DNA from: Candidatus Pacearchaeota archaeon UBA92
GTDB taxonomy: Archaea; Nanobdellota; Nanobdellia; Pacearchaeales; GW2011-AR1
Direction: 5' to 3'
DNA length: 46,249 nucleotides
NCBI GenBank assembly: GCA_002497285.1
Contig: DANJ01000027.1
Span: 1-46,249 of the forward strand
Positions 23,791-32,298 of the stretch are shown here, one piece after another; the stretch's first letter is position 1, and each line of letters starts with the position of its first letter. The notes beneath the pieces were generated by a model that saw only the letters and a list, made by a program, of their open reading frames with translations, made no database searches and was not told where the DNA came from. The translations under genes were made by a program, and so were the position numbers.

Positions 23791-23812
23791 GCAAGCAACT
23801 CAGTTGAACTAT

Positions 23813-23998
23813 ATGACAGACAGATTAGAAACCGAATCGACAAAATACGATGAGAGTTATCATGATAGTTTTGATGGAGCTCTTGCGAGAATGGGCGGAG
23901 CTATTGATATTTGGGAGCATAGCACTTGTAATCTGGAAGAAGCTTATATTGCATATGATAATGGGATGCGGCATCCCACTTATTTAAGAGACAATTAG
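23813..23998 (+). CDS. Small hypothetical protein
   Basis: A 61-aa acidic protein rich in Asp, Glu, Tyr and His, with no recognised motif or membrane segment. Its ATG is 26 nt after the centre of a TTTAAAA box, which is the main evidence that it is expressed. It lies just before hsdR, which has its own promoter. Confidence 0.5.
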   Translation: MTDRLETESTKYDESYHDSFDGALARMGGAIDIWEHSTCNLEEAYIAYDNGMRHPTYLRDN

Positions 23999-24039
23999 AT
24001 TGGGAAGAGGTTAGGGGTTTTTGGAAGGTAGGGAAAGGG

Positions 24040-24047
24040 TTAAAAAA
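24040..24047 (+). promoter_or_regulatory. TATA-like box of hsdR
   Basis: TTAAAAAA centred 25-26 nt before the ATG at 24069. It supports that start over the longer open frame. Confidence 0.5.
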
Positions 24048-24068
24048 GTTGGATTTGCTTTGGTTTGT

Positions 24069-26813
24069 ATGGATTTGAGTGAAGCACAAACTAGAAAAGA
24101 TAAGATAGATCCCTTGTTAAAGAAAGTTGGTTGGAGAACTGAGTACATAAAAGAAGAGGTTAATTCTGTAAAATCTAATTTTAAGACAAAAGAATATACA
24201 AGCTATAAGAAAGCTATTGAGAAAGGAGTTGACAAGTTTATTGATTATCTTCTTTTAGATGAGGATTATTCTCCTTTGGCAATAGTGGAGGCAAAGAAGA
24301 CATCTGTAAGTATAGAGAAAGGGGAAATTCAGGCGAGATCTTATCAAAAGGACATCGAAGAACAAACTGGCAAGAAAATTGCTGTATTCTTAACTAATGG
24401 AGATTCATGGTACTTTCTTGATCAAAAAGAGAGAAAAAGAAAAATTTTGATTCCTTTTAATCAGAAGGATTTACACAGGAGGCAGCATTTATATGAAAAC
24501 GAGAAAGCTCCTAATAATGTTAAGATTAATGCAAAAATAGTTGATAGAGGGAGAAATATTGAGGCTGTTAAGCAGGTTTTGGAACATTTTTCAAAAGGGC
24601 ATAGATCTGCATTAGTTAACATGGCCACAGGAACAGGAAAAACAAGGGTTGCTATGGCTATAATAGATGCTCTGATAAAATCAAGCTATGTTCAAAATGT
24701 ATTATTTGTTGTTGATAGAATTTCTTTAGCTAACCAAGCAAAGGAAAAAGGATTCAAAGAATTTTTTAATGAACCTGTTTGTGAGTTGAATGTTGAAGGA
24801 TTTTCTGATAGTGCAAGATTGTATGTTTCTACAGTTCAGACATTAACTAATAGCGATAATAGACAGAAGAGACCAATGTATGAAAAGTTTGGGTCAGGTT
24901 CATTCGATTTGATTATTTTTGATGAAGCTCATAGGTCATTTTATGATAGAAATAATATACTCTTTAGTTATTTTGATTGTCTTAAGTTAGGACTTACCGC
25001 AACGCCCTCTGGAGAAGAATTCAGAGATACTTTCAAATTGTTTGATTGTGAATATAAAAAACCTACAGTTAGATATGACTATGAGATTGCAGTTAATGAT
25101 CGCATTCTTGCGCCTTATGTTGCAGAAGTGATAGAAACAAGAGTTTTATCTTTAGGTATTGAAGGCGCAAAATTAACTAAAGAATTAAAGCAAGCTTTGA
25201 AAGAGCAAGAGGAAGATCCTGATAAAACAGAGTTGCCTGGGGCGAGATTTGAGAGATATTTCACCGATTCGAGGACAAATGAGCTAATTATTAATGAGTT
25301 TATTGATAGATGTTATAAATCAGATGATGGAAAACCTTGCAAGAGTATTTTTTTCTGTGCTAGTGTCAAACACGCCGAATCTCTAAAGAAAATATTTGAT
25401 TATTTATATCCAAATCTTGCAAAAGAGGTTAGGGTTATAACATCGGATAGAACGAGATATATGGACGAAGTTAAAAGATTTGAGAAAGATTCTGAACCTA
25501 GAATTGCTTTGTCAGTAGGGGTTTTAGACACCGGAATTGATATTCCTGAAATTTGCAATCTTGTGTTTGTTAAACCAGTATTTTCACCAATAAGATTTTG
25601 GCAAATGTTGGGTAGAGGGACTAGAAATTTAGAAGCATGCAAGCATAAGGATTGGTTGCCTTCAAAAAATGGAACGGCCGTTAAAGAGAACTTTTTGATA
25701 TTAGATTTTAAGTTTGGAGACCATTCTAATGTTGAGTTTCATAAGTTAGACAGAACAAAGAATAGATCAAAGGTTGTGGATTCAAAGACTAGAATTTTTC
25801 TTGAACAGGTTGATCTTCTTGAGAAGAAGTTAGATCAAAAGCAGAGAAAGGTAATAGAAAAAGAAATAATAGCGAGTGTTAGGGCAATAGATACAGAATC
25901 TCCAGCAGTTATTGAAAAATTGCCTATAATAAAAAGAGTTGTTTCAGAAAAATTTGATCTTGTTGAACATATCAAGGAGCTGAGAAGGGATATCGCTCCT
26001 CTTTTAATCTATTCTAAGTCTGATAATTCAAAGGTTTACACATTTGTCTCGGATTGTGTTAAGCTGTTTAGGGCTATTCAGGATAAGAATAATGATAAAA
26101 AAGGAGAGATAAGGGAGATTATTGAAGAAAAAGTCAATAATGTTTGGGAAAGGGGTCTTGAGGTTATTCAGGCGAAGAGTGATGATTTGAAGAAAGTTAT
26201 GCAAGAGAAGTTCTGGGAAGAATTGACTTTTGAAGATGTAGACTTTTTGATAAGAGAAATAGCTCCTTTGATGATTTATTATGAAGTTGAAAGGAAAAAA
26301 ATGTTAAGAGTTGATGCTCCAGATGTAGTTTTGAAAGTTGAAGAAATAAAACATGAAATGAAAGAGAACGAGGATTTAGTTGAATTTGTTGAAAATAATG
26401 CCTTAATCAAGAAGATAAGAAATGGGGAAGGTATAACTGCTGTTGAAATCTTAGAGATTGAAAGAAAGCTGTCAGAGCTTAATTCTTTCTGGACTATAGA
26501 AAATATTCAGAATATAATGAAGATTGATTTTGTGTCGTTTATTAGGGAGATGATTGGGATAAAAAGCCTTCCTGATCCTGAACAGATGATTAAGAATGAG
26601 TTTGATAAGTATGTTTTAGACAGAAATGAACATTATAATTCTGATCAGATGAAGTTTTTGAGGCTTCTAAAGGAAGTATTTGTTCGTACTAAGCATATAA
26701 CTCTAAGAGATCTTGCAAAGCATCCTTTGACAGAAGAAAGACCTTTGGATAAGTTTAGCAAGGAGCAGTTAGAGAAAATCGTGGAGAAATGTAATAAGCT
26801 TAAGTGGAGGTAA
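24069..26813 (+). CDS. hsdR: Type I restriction enzyme R subunit
   Basis: About 914 aa from the ATG chosen by the TATA spacing. The N-terminal nuclease domain is PD-(D/E)xK-like: Asp in VDKFIDYLL and E-A-K in AIVEAKK (about residues 59-76). The SF2 motor follows: Walker A MATGTGKT (about 185-192), DEAH box in IIFDEAHRSF, motif III GLTATPS, and a helicase C domain with SVGVLDTGIDIPE and QMLGRGTR. It is closest in look to the EcoKI/EcoEI type. It translocates DNA and cuts when HsdS/HsdM meet unmodified sites. hsdS and hsdM follow only after 4-8 kb of inserted genes. Confidence 0.93.
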   Translation: MDLSEAQTRKDKIDPLLKKVGWRTEYIKEEVNSVKSNFKTKEYTSYKKAIEKGVDKFIDYLLLDEDYSPLAIVEAKKTSVSIEKGEIQARSYQKDIEEQTGKKIAVFLTNGDSWYFLDQKERKRKILIPFNQKDLHRRQHLYENEKAPNNVKINAKIVDRGRNIEAVKQVLEHFSKGHRSALVNMATGTGKTRVAMAIIDALIKSSYVQNVLFVVDRISLANQAKEKGFKEFFNEPVCELNVEGFSDSARLYVSTVQTLTNSDNRQKRPMYEKFGSGSFDLIIFDEAHRSFYDRNNILFSYFDCLKLGLTATPSGEEFRDTFKLFDCEYKKPTVRYDYEIAVNDRILAPYVAEVIETRVLSLGIEGAKLTKELKQALKEQEEDPDKTELPGARFERYFTDSRTNELIINEFIDRCYKSDDGKPCKSIFFCASVKHAESLKKIFDYLYPNLAKEVRVITSDRTRYMDEVKRFEKDSEPRIALSVGVLDTGIDIPEICNLVFVKPVFSPIRFWQMLGRGTRNLEACKHKDWLPSKNGTAVKENFLILDFKFGDHSNVEFHKLDRTKNRSKVVDSKTRIFLEQVDLLEKKLDQKQRKVIEKEIIASVRAIDTESPAVIEKLPIIKRVVSEKFDLVEHIKELRRDIAPLLIYSKSDNSKVYTFVSDCVKLFRAIQDKNNDKKGEIREIIEEKVNNVWERGLEVIQAKSDDLKKVMQEKFWEELTFEDVDFLIREIAPLMIYYEVERKKMLRVDAPDVVLKVEEIKHEMKENEDLVEFVENNALIKKIRNGEGITAVEILEIERKLSELNSFWTIENIQNIMKIDFVSFIREMIGIKSLPDPEQMIKNEFDKYVLDRNEHYNSDQMKFLRLLKEVFVRTKHITLRDLAKHPLTEERPLDKFSKEQLEKIVEKCNKLKWR

Positions 26814-26814
26814 G

Positions 26815-27120
26815 TTGGAATTAAAAGAGGTTAAAGTTTTTCTTGAGAGATTAGATCAGGATAGTATAAACTTTGACCCTCATTTTTATAAAAGAACTAT
26901 CGAGAGACCAGTAAACGAAGGTTTAGTAAGGAATTTTCTTGGTAGAATAGACAGATTAGAAAAAATTGAATATGGAAAAATTGGAAGATTCAAATTATGG
27001 TTTAAGATGAGTTCTAAATATTCTTTGGTTTTAATAGTGGAAATTAAAGAAACAAAAGAGTTAAAAGTCGTTAGCGCTTGGAATACTAATAGAAAATGGC
27101 AAGACAAATTAAAAGGATAG
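26815..27120 (+). CDS. DUF4258/RelE-like small protein (pair 1)
   Basis: A 101-aa protein starting with TTG one base after the hsdR stop. The segment DPHFYKRTIERPVNEG followed by an alpha/beta region (KLWFKMSSKYSLVLIVEIKE, VVSAWNTNRKW) resembles DUF4258/BrnT-RelE-type toxins. It overlaps the following DUF2283 gene by 25 nt. A second, diverged version of the same gene order lies at 37096-37789, which supports a two-gene module. Confidence 0.62.
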   Translation: MELKEVKVFLERLDQDSINFDPHFYKRTIERPVNEGLVRNFLGRIDRLEKIEYGKIGRFKLWFKMSSKYSLVLIVEIKETKELKVVSAWNTNRKWQDKLKG

Positions 27121-27452
27121 ATTATGATTCGGATAATGATATTTTCTCTGTTTCTAATGGGGATGTAGTTAAAACTTCTATAGATGTGGGTGATTTTATT
27201 CTAGATGTTAGCTCCGATAATCTGATTTGTGGATTGGAGATTATGGATGCTAGTGAAAATATAGGCATTTCTAAAGAAGTTTTAGGAAATGTGAAAAGCA
27301 TGAAAATGTCTGTTCATTATGGAACTAATCACGTAAATGTTCTTTTAATGGTGACTTTCAAGAAAGATGATAAGGAAGTTAATATTCCAATTCCATTGAC
27401 TCTTAATTTGGGACATAAAACTCCAAGAAGAGAAGTTTTGGTGTATAATTAG
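27096..27452 (+). CDS. DUF2283 protein (pair 1)
   Basis: A 118-aa protein with the DUF2283 signature: DYDSDNDIFSV near the start, then DFILDVSSDNLICGLEIMDA (hydrophobic-D-hydrophobic-G-hydrophobic-E-I-x-D-A-S). DUF2283 proteins often stand next to DUF4258 proteins and have been suggested as toxin-antitoxin partners; the role is not established. Its ATG is inside the upstream gene, so translation is coupled. Confidence 0.82.
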   Translation: MARQIKRIDYDSDNDIFSVSNGDVVKTSIDVGDFILDVSSDNLICGLEIMDASENIGISKEVLGNVKSMKMSVHYGTNHVNVLLMVTFKKDDKEVNIPIPLTLNLGHKTPRREVLVYN

Positions 27453-27492
27453 GTAAAAATATGTATACACCTTTTTCCTATTTTTATATAAA

Positions 27493-27502
27493 TATTTAAA
27501 TA
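27493..27502 (+). promoter_or_regulatory. TATA box upstream of the RHH gene
   Basis: TATTTAAATA, centred about 26 nt before the ATG at 27524. It suggests that a new transcription unit begins here inside the restriction island. Confidence 0.55.
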
Positions 27503-27523
27503 CCTGGTCTTTCAGAAACCTGC

Positions 27524-27730
27524 ATGAAAGAAGATAATTCTTTACGAGGAGAAGAGAGGAAGATAGTTTCTACACGTCTTTACAGAAGCGAATTTGCCAA
27601 TTTCATGAAGATTTGTCAGACAGAGAGCAAGAGCGTGAATCAGAAGCTAAGGGAGCTTATCAGAAATGAGATAAACCGCGTTTTCGGGGATGTTTTGGAA
27701 GAAAATAAAAAGGCTGAGGAGCAAGCATGA
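27524..27730 (+). CDS. Ribbon-helix-helix-like small regulator
   Basis: A 68-aa protein: a charged N-terminus, then KIVSTRLYRSEFANFMKICQ, TESKSVNQKLRELIRNEI, which fits a ribbon-helix-helix strand and two helices, and a short acidic tail. It overlaps the next gene by four bases (ATGA). It is probably the DNA-binding antitoxin or repressor of the following protein. Confidence 0.7.
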   Translation: MKEDNSLRGEERKIVSTRLYRSEFANFMKICQTESKSVNQKLRELIRNEINRVFGDVLEENKKAEEQA

Positions 27731-28191
27731 AAGAGTTTGACTATTATATTTTCATTGATTATTCCGAGAACTTAATAGGGTATTCTATAATTGAAAGAGA
27801 GAAATTGAGAGAACTGCTTCCGAAAATATCAAGATTTGCCCATTATAAAGAATTAAAGTACAAGTCTGCTTATGTTCATTCGATTAAAAAAATAATAGAA
27901 ACAAAGAAAATCTATTCAGATATTCTAAAGATAAAAATTAGAGAAACGAGACAAAATTTAGAAATCTATTCAGACGTTTTGGATTTCATTAAAAAACATG
28001 ATAATTGCATTATTTTTGTATCAATTGATAACCACGAATCTCCAAATTTTAAAAGACTAGTGAACATAACTGATGGAGAGAAGACAAGGGTAGTTGAAGA
28101 AAGCCAGCTTAAAAAGAGAAGTATTGAATACAGAATGAGCCTAATTTTAGATACCCTATTAAATATAGAGCGACTAAAGAAACAATGGTAA
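27727..28191 (+). CDS. Hypothetical protein with DUF3800-like start
   Basis: A 154-aa protein. FDYYIFIDYSENLIGY near the N-terminus resembles the Asp-containing first strand of DUF3800/RNase-H-like proteins, and CIIFVSIDNHE later could supply a second acid, but the family match is loose. It is coupled to the RHH gene upstream (ATGA) and overlaps a short ORF downstream. I believe this RHH plus unknown pair recurs in DPANN genomes; that comes from memory, not from a search. Confidence 0.6.
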   Translation: MKEFDYYIFIDYSENLIGYSIIEREKLRELLPKISRFAHYKELKYKSAYVHSIKKIIETKKIYSDILKIKIRETRQNLEIYSDVLDFIKKHDNCIIFVSIDNHESPNFKRLVNITDGEKTRVVEESQLKKRSIEYRMSLILDTLLNIERLKKQW

Positions 28192-28376
28192 TCAATAACA
28201 CCCAAATAAAATATAAGGTAAGTGCGTCCGTCAATCCTACTAACCGCATCATCGCAAAGCGAGCACGGGATTCGTCAGGTCGCGTTCCCTTATACTATTA
28301 TCAAGGGCTTATGAATTTTATAAACCTTTCGTTTAATGATTTTATACGCAATTTAGGAGGTTTAAAGTATGAATGA
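28185..28376 (+). CDS. Small ORF overlapping both neighbours; may be an RNA locus instead
   Basis: A 63-aa ORF whose ATG overlaps the upstream stop by 7 nt and whose stop overlaps the next ATG (8 nt). The coupling favours a real gene. But its middle is strikingly GC-rich for this window (about 28222-28290) and can fold into nested stems, so the segment may be a structured RNA rather than protein. The protein shows only a basic stretch (IIAKRARDSSGR) and a hydrophobic end. No family is recognised. Confidence 0.35.
   Translation: MVINNTQIKYKVSASVNPTNRIIAKRARDSSGRVPLYYYQGLMNFINLSFNDFIRNLGGLKYE
28212..28294 (+). ncRNA. Candidate structured RNA in the restriction island
   Basis: Perfect outer stem TATAAGG (28212-28218) with CCTTATA (28288-28294); inside it AATCC can pair with GGATT and TCGC with GCGA across an AAA loop, and GCG with CGC. 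GC content is visibly far above the surrounding AT-rich DNA, as expected for a stable RNA in such a genome. It overlaps the short ORF at 28185-28376. No known RNA family is recognised, and the strand is assumed from the neighbouring genes. Confidence 0.35.
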
Positions 28377-29619
28377 AAAAAAGTTAAAAGAAGAGTCGGT
28401 TAAGGGAATAAAAGAATTTGAATTGGCTTGGCAGGAATTCTTTAAAGATAAACCAGAGCCAAAAACTGAGGAAGAAGATAGGAAACAACAGGAAGAATTT
28501 CATTATTGGTACAATTATGTAAGAAAACAAAGCGACACGAGAAAAACTCCTGCTGAAATATATAAAGAAGTTTATGGAAAAGAGCCTCCGAAGGATTTTC
28601 CAACAAAACAGCAGAAGCTAAGTAGATTCATGGGCTTTGGATTGGATGAGGATTATAATGAAAGCGATTTTGATGGAGACGATGAATTAGATAATGCTCA
28701 AGAAGAAGCTTATAGCTCTGAACCAAATAAAAAGCAAGTAGATTTTAAATATCAATTTTCAGGAGAGTTTGATCCAACATTTAACCCATTTGATATGAAT
28801 GAATATGAAAAGAAGAAATATTTAGAGGGGATTCTGCCTAAAATAGAAAAGCTAAAAGAAGAGGTTAAGAAAAATAAAAAGCAAACTAAAAAAGAAAAGA
28901 TAGAAAATTTTGAATTTATGATGAATACTAAATCGAATCATAGAAACTGGACTTTCGAATACGAAAATGGAGAGGTTTACCCTAAAGATGTTGAAGAGCC
29001 AGATATTAGAATAATCCAATATGCAGAGCCCCATGTTTTTGTTACAGATTTATATGATGAAGATAAAGATTGGTATCACATGCCGAATCTAATCAGGGGT
29101 TTTGCAGATGAAGCCTATTTATCATATCAGTCAGGTTTTTTCTTATCTTCTATTGCATCGGCAATTAATTGTTGTGAATATGTTCTAAAATATGAATATA
29201 TCAGATATCTAAACAAGACAGACAAAATAAGAGTTGAAGAATTAAGTAAGGACAGATATTTTACACTAGGCACCTTTATAAAAAGTGGAAATAAACATTT
29301 AGAAGAATTAAAAATCCAGAATTTTCATAATTTTATTGAATATCTTAACGATGTTAGAATATCTCTTTATCATTTCAGTCCAGACAAAGAAGAAAAAGCA
29401 ACAACAAAAGGCAAATTAGAAGTAGAAAAACATGCATTCCTTTCTGATGATATGGTCTTACCCATTGTAGCATTCAGAATATATTCTATAATGATTAAAT
29501 TAATAAACCATTTTTATGGCAAAGAGAATGCTGTTAAATATGTAGAAGAATGCGTTACTGATTGGATGAAAAAAAGAGGATTAAAAGAAGAAGATTTAGT
29601 TAAAGAGAAGAAAAAATGA
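28369..29619 (+). CDS. Large protein with C-terminal HEPN RNase motif
   Basis: A 416-aa protein. Residues 1-180 are acidic and lysine-rich with coiled-coil stretches (KIEKLKEEVKKNKKQ). Residues 243-375 are helical: AYLSYQSGFFLSSIASAINC is followed by NDVRISLYHFSP, where R330-x4-H335 is the HEPN ribonuclease signature. A strong AGGAGG lies before the ATG (about 28350-28357). It overlaps the next gene by four bases. In a restriction island, a HEPN protein would be a candidate abortive-infection RNase. The N-terminal part is unrecognised. Confidence 0.6.
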   Translation: MNEKKLKEESVKGIKEFELAWQEFFKDKPEPKTEEEDRKQQEEFHYWYNYVRKQSDTRKTPAEIYKEVYGKEPPKDFPTKQQKLSRFMGFGLDEDYNESDFDGDDELDNAQEEAYSSEPNKKQVDFKYQFSGEFDPTFNPFDMNEYEKKKYLEGILPKIEKLKEEVKKNKKQTKKEKIENFEFMMNTKSNHRNWTFEYENGEVYPKDVEEPDIRIIQYAEPHVFVTDLYDEDKDWYHMPNLIRGFADEAYLSYQSGFFLSSIASAINCCEYVLKYEYIRYLNKTDKIRVEELSKDRYFTLGTFIKSGNKHLEELKIQNFHNFIEYLNDVRISLYHFSPDKEEKATTKGKLEVEKHAFLSDDMVLPIVAFRIYSIMIKLINHFYGKENAVKYVEECVTDWMKKRGLKEEDLVKEKKK

Positions 29620-30524
29620 GTAAAAATAAATATAAGAAATTTATCATTGGAAAAGATTCAAAAGATAAGATAATTGAATTTACTTGTGACCAAACTAAGT
29701 TAGCAAATAATTTTTGGGCTAATTCGGATGCCCCTCATTTTCTTACTCATGTCTTTTTCAAAAAAGAAGTTCTAGACAAGTATTACAACAAGCCTTCAGA
29801 TTATTCAATTAATGATGGCTATTTAGTTTATACAAATAAAGAGGGCTTTAATATCTGGGGCATTCCAATCGATAATAATGCCAAAGAAAGTATAATGGTT
29901 TATCTTGGAGATTTAGAGAAAATACCCTATGAAGAACAAGAATATTGGAGGCTTTATAATATTGAATCTGGAGAACCCAGTCTAACATCCTACAATCGAG
30001 ATTTTAAAGCAGAATTTTGCTCACCAGAGGATCCAGTCTTATATTTTAAACAAAAATTGGAAACATTTAACAAAAATTGGAAAAATAAATTTGGGTGGGA
30101 GTTGTTTAAATCTCTAAATTCTGGGGATGAACATCATTTGAAAAGTCTCAAAATCCCATCAAAAGAACAGAAAGAATTTGATGAAAAGGTTCTGTCTATA
30201 ACTAAAATAATAATCGATTCATTAAATGAACCTAAACTGAAAGAAAGCTTAACATATTCAAAAGGAGATAAATCTATTGAGATATTAAGTAAATATTTAG
30301 AGCAAAAACATAAATTCAAATCCCCCGAAATGATTCAATATTTCAGAAATTTGCAAGAGTTACGGTCAAAATGTTCTGCACATCGGAAGGGAAGCGATTT
30401 TCAGAAAACTTACAAAAAATTTGATAAGGGAGATTTCTCAAAAACCTTTAAAGAAATTGTAATCGGAGCAATTACACTTTTAAATACATTAGAAAGCAGT
30501 ATCTTAAAGGAGATAAAAAAATGA
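29616..30524 (+). CDS. Unknown protein with C-terminal HEPN-like R-x5-H motif
   Basis: A 302-aa protein overlapping its neighbours on both sides by four bases. Residues 30-110 are beta-rich (DGYLVYTNKEGFNIWGIPID). The C-terminal part (about 185-300) is helical, with LRSKCSAHRKGS: R250-x5-H256, again a HEPN-type RNase signature. Two HEPN-motif proteins encoded back to back are unusual. No family is recognised for the N-terminal half. Confidence 0.58.
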   Translation: MSKNKYKKFIIGKDSKDKIIEFTCDQTKLANNFWANSDAPHFLTHVFFKKEVLDKYYNKPSDYSINDGYLVYTNKEGFNIWGIPIDNNAKESIMVYLGDLEKIPYEEQEYWRLYNIESGEPSLTSYNRDFKAEFCSPEDPVLYFKQKLETFNKNWKNKFGWELFKSLNSGDEHHLKSLKIPSKEQKEFDEKVLSITKIIIDSLNEPKLKESLTYSKGDKSIEILSKYLEQKHKFKSPEMIQYFRNLQELRSKCSAHRKGSDFQKTYKKFDKGDFSKTFKEIVIGAITLLNTLESSILKEIKK

Positions 30525-31147
30525 ATATCTTGATTGAATGGGTTAAAAATAACTGGGAAATAGTAATTCCAATTTTACTTTCAATAATAGCGATTATATT
30601 TACAGCATTTAAAGATTTTATATTACCTTATATATTCAAACCAAAACTGAATATAACTTATAATTCTCAAGAACCTTACAAAAGAGCCCCAATAATCCTT
30701 AGCCCTGGTTCTGTTTTGTCAGCCTTTGATAGATTTAAGGTAGAAAATGTAGGTAAGAGAACTGCAAAAAATTGTAGATGTCAAGTTTATCAAGTAACTG
30801 ATAGTAAAGGAAAAGATGCAGGCTTACAGGGATTTCCATTAAGATGGGCAAGTAGACCTGACTCTGGAGCAGATTTTAGTAAAGCTGAACGATTAAACAT
30901 TGGTCCTGGAGAAAGTGAGTTTGTTGATTTGGTGTATATGCGTTCAGATAATACAACTAAAATGTTCCTAAGTAGCTACCACAATACTCCTATTGGTATA
31001 GGGGACAGTATTCCTATTGACGATTATATTATTAAGGTAATCATTAGTGGTGATAATTTTAAACCTTACTTTGCGAGTTTTAAAATATTGGAAAAGTTAG
31101 ATCTTAACGGATTTCATATAAAACTACTGGAAGTTAAGAGAAAATGA
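30521..31147 (+). CDS. Membrane-anchored beta-rich protein
   Basis: A 208-aa protein with one N-terminal transmembrane helix (13-33, IVIPILLSIIAIIFTAF). The rest looks like a beta-sandwich (KLNITYNSQ, FDRFKVENVGKRTAKNCRCQ, LNIGPGESEFVDLVY), reminiscent of CARDB-like domains. If the helix is a reverse anchor, the domain would be cytoplasmic. It is coupled by overlaps to the HEPN gene before it and to hsdS after it. Confidence 0.62.
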   Translation: MNILIEWVKNNWEIVIPILLSIIAIIFTAFKDFILPYIFKPKLNITYNSQEPYKRAPIILSPGSVLSAFDRFKVENVGKRTAKNCRCQVYQVTDSKGKDAGLQGFPLRWASRPDSGADFSKAERLNIGPGESEFVDLVYMRSDNTTKMFLSSYHNTPIGIGDSIPIDDYIIKVIISGDNFKPYFASFKILEKLDLNGFHIKLLEVKRK

Positions 31148-32298
31148 TACAAAAACAAACAGATAAAATTGAATGGCGAGAAGTAGCATTAGGAGATAAA
31201 ACCTATTTTGAGATAACTATGGGACAGTCTCCTTCTGGAGAAACATATAATAAAGAAAAAAAAGGCACTCCATTCTTTCAAGGAAAAGCGGAGTTTGGCA
31301 AAAAATATCCTTCAGTGGAAAAGTGGACAACAGATCCTTGTAAATTTGCTAAACCTGAAGACATCTTAATGTCTGTAAGGGCCCCAGTAGGTTCTATAAA
31401 TATGGCAAATATTAATTGCTGTATTGGAAGGGGCTTAGCATCAATAAGATGTAATAATTATATAGAAAAAGATTTTGTTTATTACTTCTTAAAATTAAAT
31501 GAAATTAAAATTGAAAAACTTGGTTCAGGTAGTACTTTCAAAGCTATTACTTCAAAACAACTTTTAAATATAAAAATCCCCCTCCCATTCCTAAACGGAA
31601 AACCTGACTTAGAAACCCAGCAAAAAATCGTGTCTATTTTGGAGAAGGCGGAGGAGTTGAAGAGCAAGGGCAAAAAGGCTCTGGATTTATTGGATGAGTA
31701 TTTGAAGAGTTTGTTTAATGAGATGTTTATGGGGAAAGGATTTGAGGAGGTTGAATTAGGAGATAAAAGATATTTTGAAATAATTATGGGACAGTCTCCG
31801 GCAGGATCATCATATAATCAGGTAAGAAAGGGAGTGCCATTCTTCCAAGGCAAAAAAGAGTTTGGAGAAAAGTATCCGATTGTTGAACAATGGACTTCTG
31901 AACCTTCAAAAATAGCTTTGCCAAATGATATATTAATTTCTGTTAGGGCTCCGGTAGGTTCAATTAATCTAGCAAATATTAAATGTTGTATTGGGCGGGG
32001 TTTAGCATCAATTAGGTGTAAAAAAGATATAAAGATGGATTTTGTTTATTCTTTTATAAAAGTCAAAGAAAAAGAGATTGAAAGCTTGGGTAAAGGTAGC
32101 ACTTTCAAGGCAATTACGTCTAAACAACTTTTAAACATAAAAATTCCTCTTCCGCCTATGGAACTTCAGCAGAAATTCGCCTCGATTGTTGAGAAAGTTG
32201 AGAAATTAAAGGAAAAACAAAGGCTTGAAAATAGGAATGCTGGGGAGTTGTTCGATTCATTGATGCAGAAGGCGTTTAATGGGGAGTTAGTGGGATGA
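31144..32298 (+). CDS. hsdS: Type I restriction enzyme specificity subunit with duplicated TRD
   Basis: A 384-aa HsdS with two target-recognition domains (about 14-146 and 204-336), each followed by a helical spacer. The two halves are unusually alike: GQSP.G..YN, PFFQGK.EFG.KYP, SVRAPVGSIN.ANI.CCIGRG and STFKAITSKQLLNIKIPLP occur in both. HsdS sets the DNA sequence bound by the R-M complex; near-identical TRDs imply a nearly palindromic bipartite target. It overlaps the gene before by four bases and the WYL gene after by four bases. Confidence 0.92.
   Translation: MIQKQTDKIEWREVALGDKTYFEITMGQSPSGETYNKEKKGTPFFQGKAEFGKKYPSVEKWTTDPCKFAKPEDILMSVRAPVGSINMANINCCIGRGLASIRCNNYIEKDFVYYFLKLNEIKIEKLGSGSTFKAITSKQLLNIKIPLPFLNGKPDLETQQKIVSILEKAEELKSKGKKALDLLDEYLKSLFNEMFMGKGFEEVELGDKRYFEIIMGQSPAGSSYNQVRKGVPFFQGKKEFGEKYPIVEQWTSEPSKIALPNDILISVRAPVGSINLANIKCCIGRGLASIRCKKDIKMDFVYSFIKVKEKEIESLGKGSTFKAITSKQLLNIKIPLPPMELQQKFASIVEKVEKLKEKQRLENRNAGELFDSLMQKAFNGELVG
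31183..32151 (+). repeat. Tandem internal duplication of the hsdS target-recognition domain
   Basis: Copy 1 is about 31183-31581 and copy 2 about 31753-32151, a period of 570 bp. Protein identity is high through both TRDs. The copies could recombine, or one may have been copied recently from the other. Confidence 0.8.

Noticed and set aside
22937..23794. Longer start for the AbrB-nucleotidyltransferase ORF (23794)
   Set aside because: The extra 32 codons run through the TATA box and GTATATAC sites, while the ATG at 23698 has the standard spacing.
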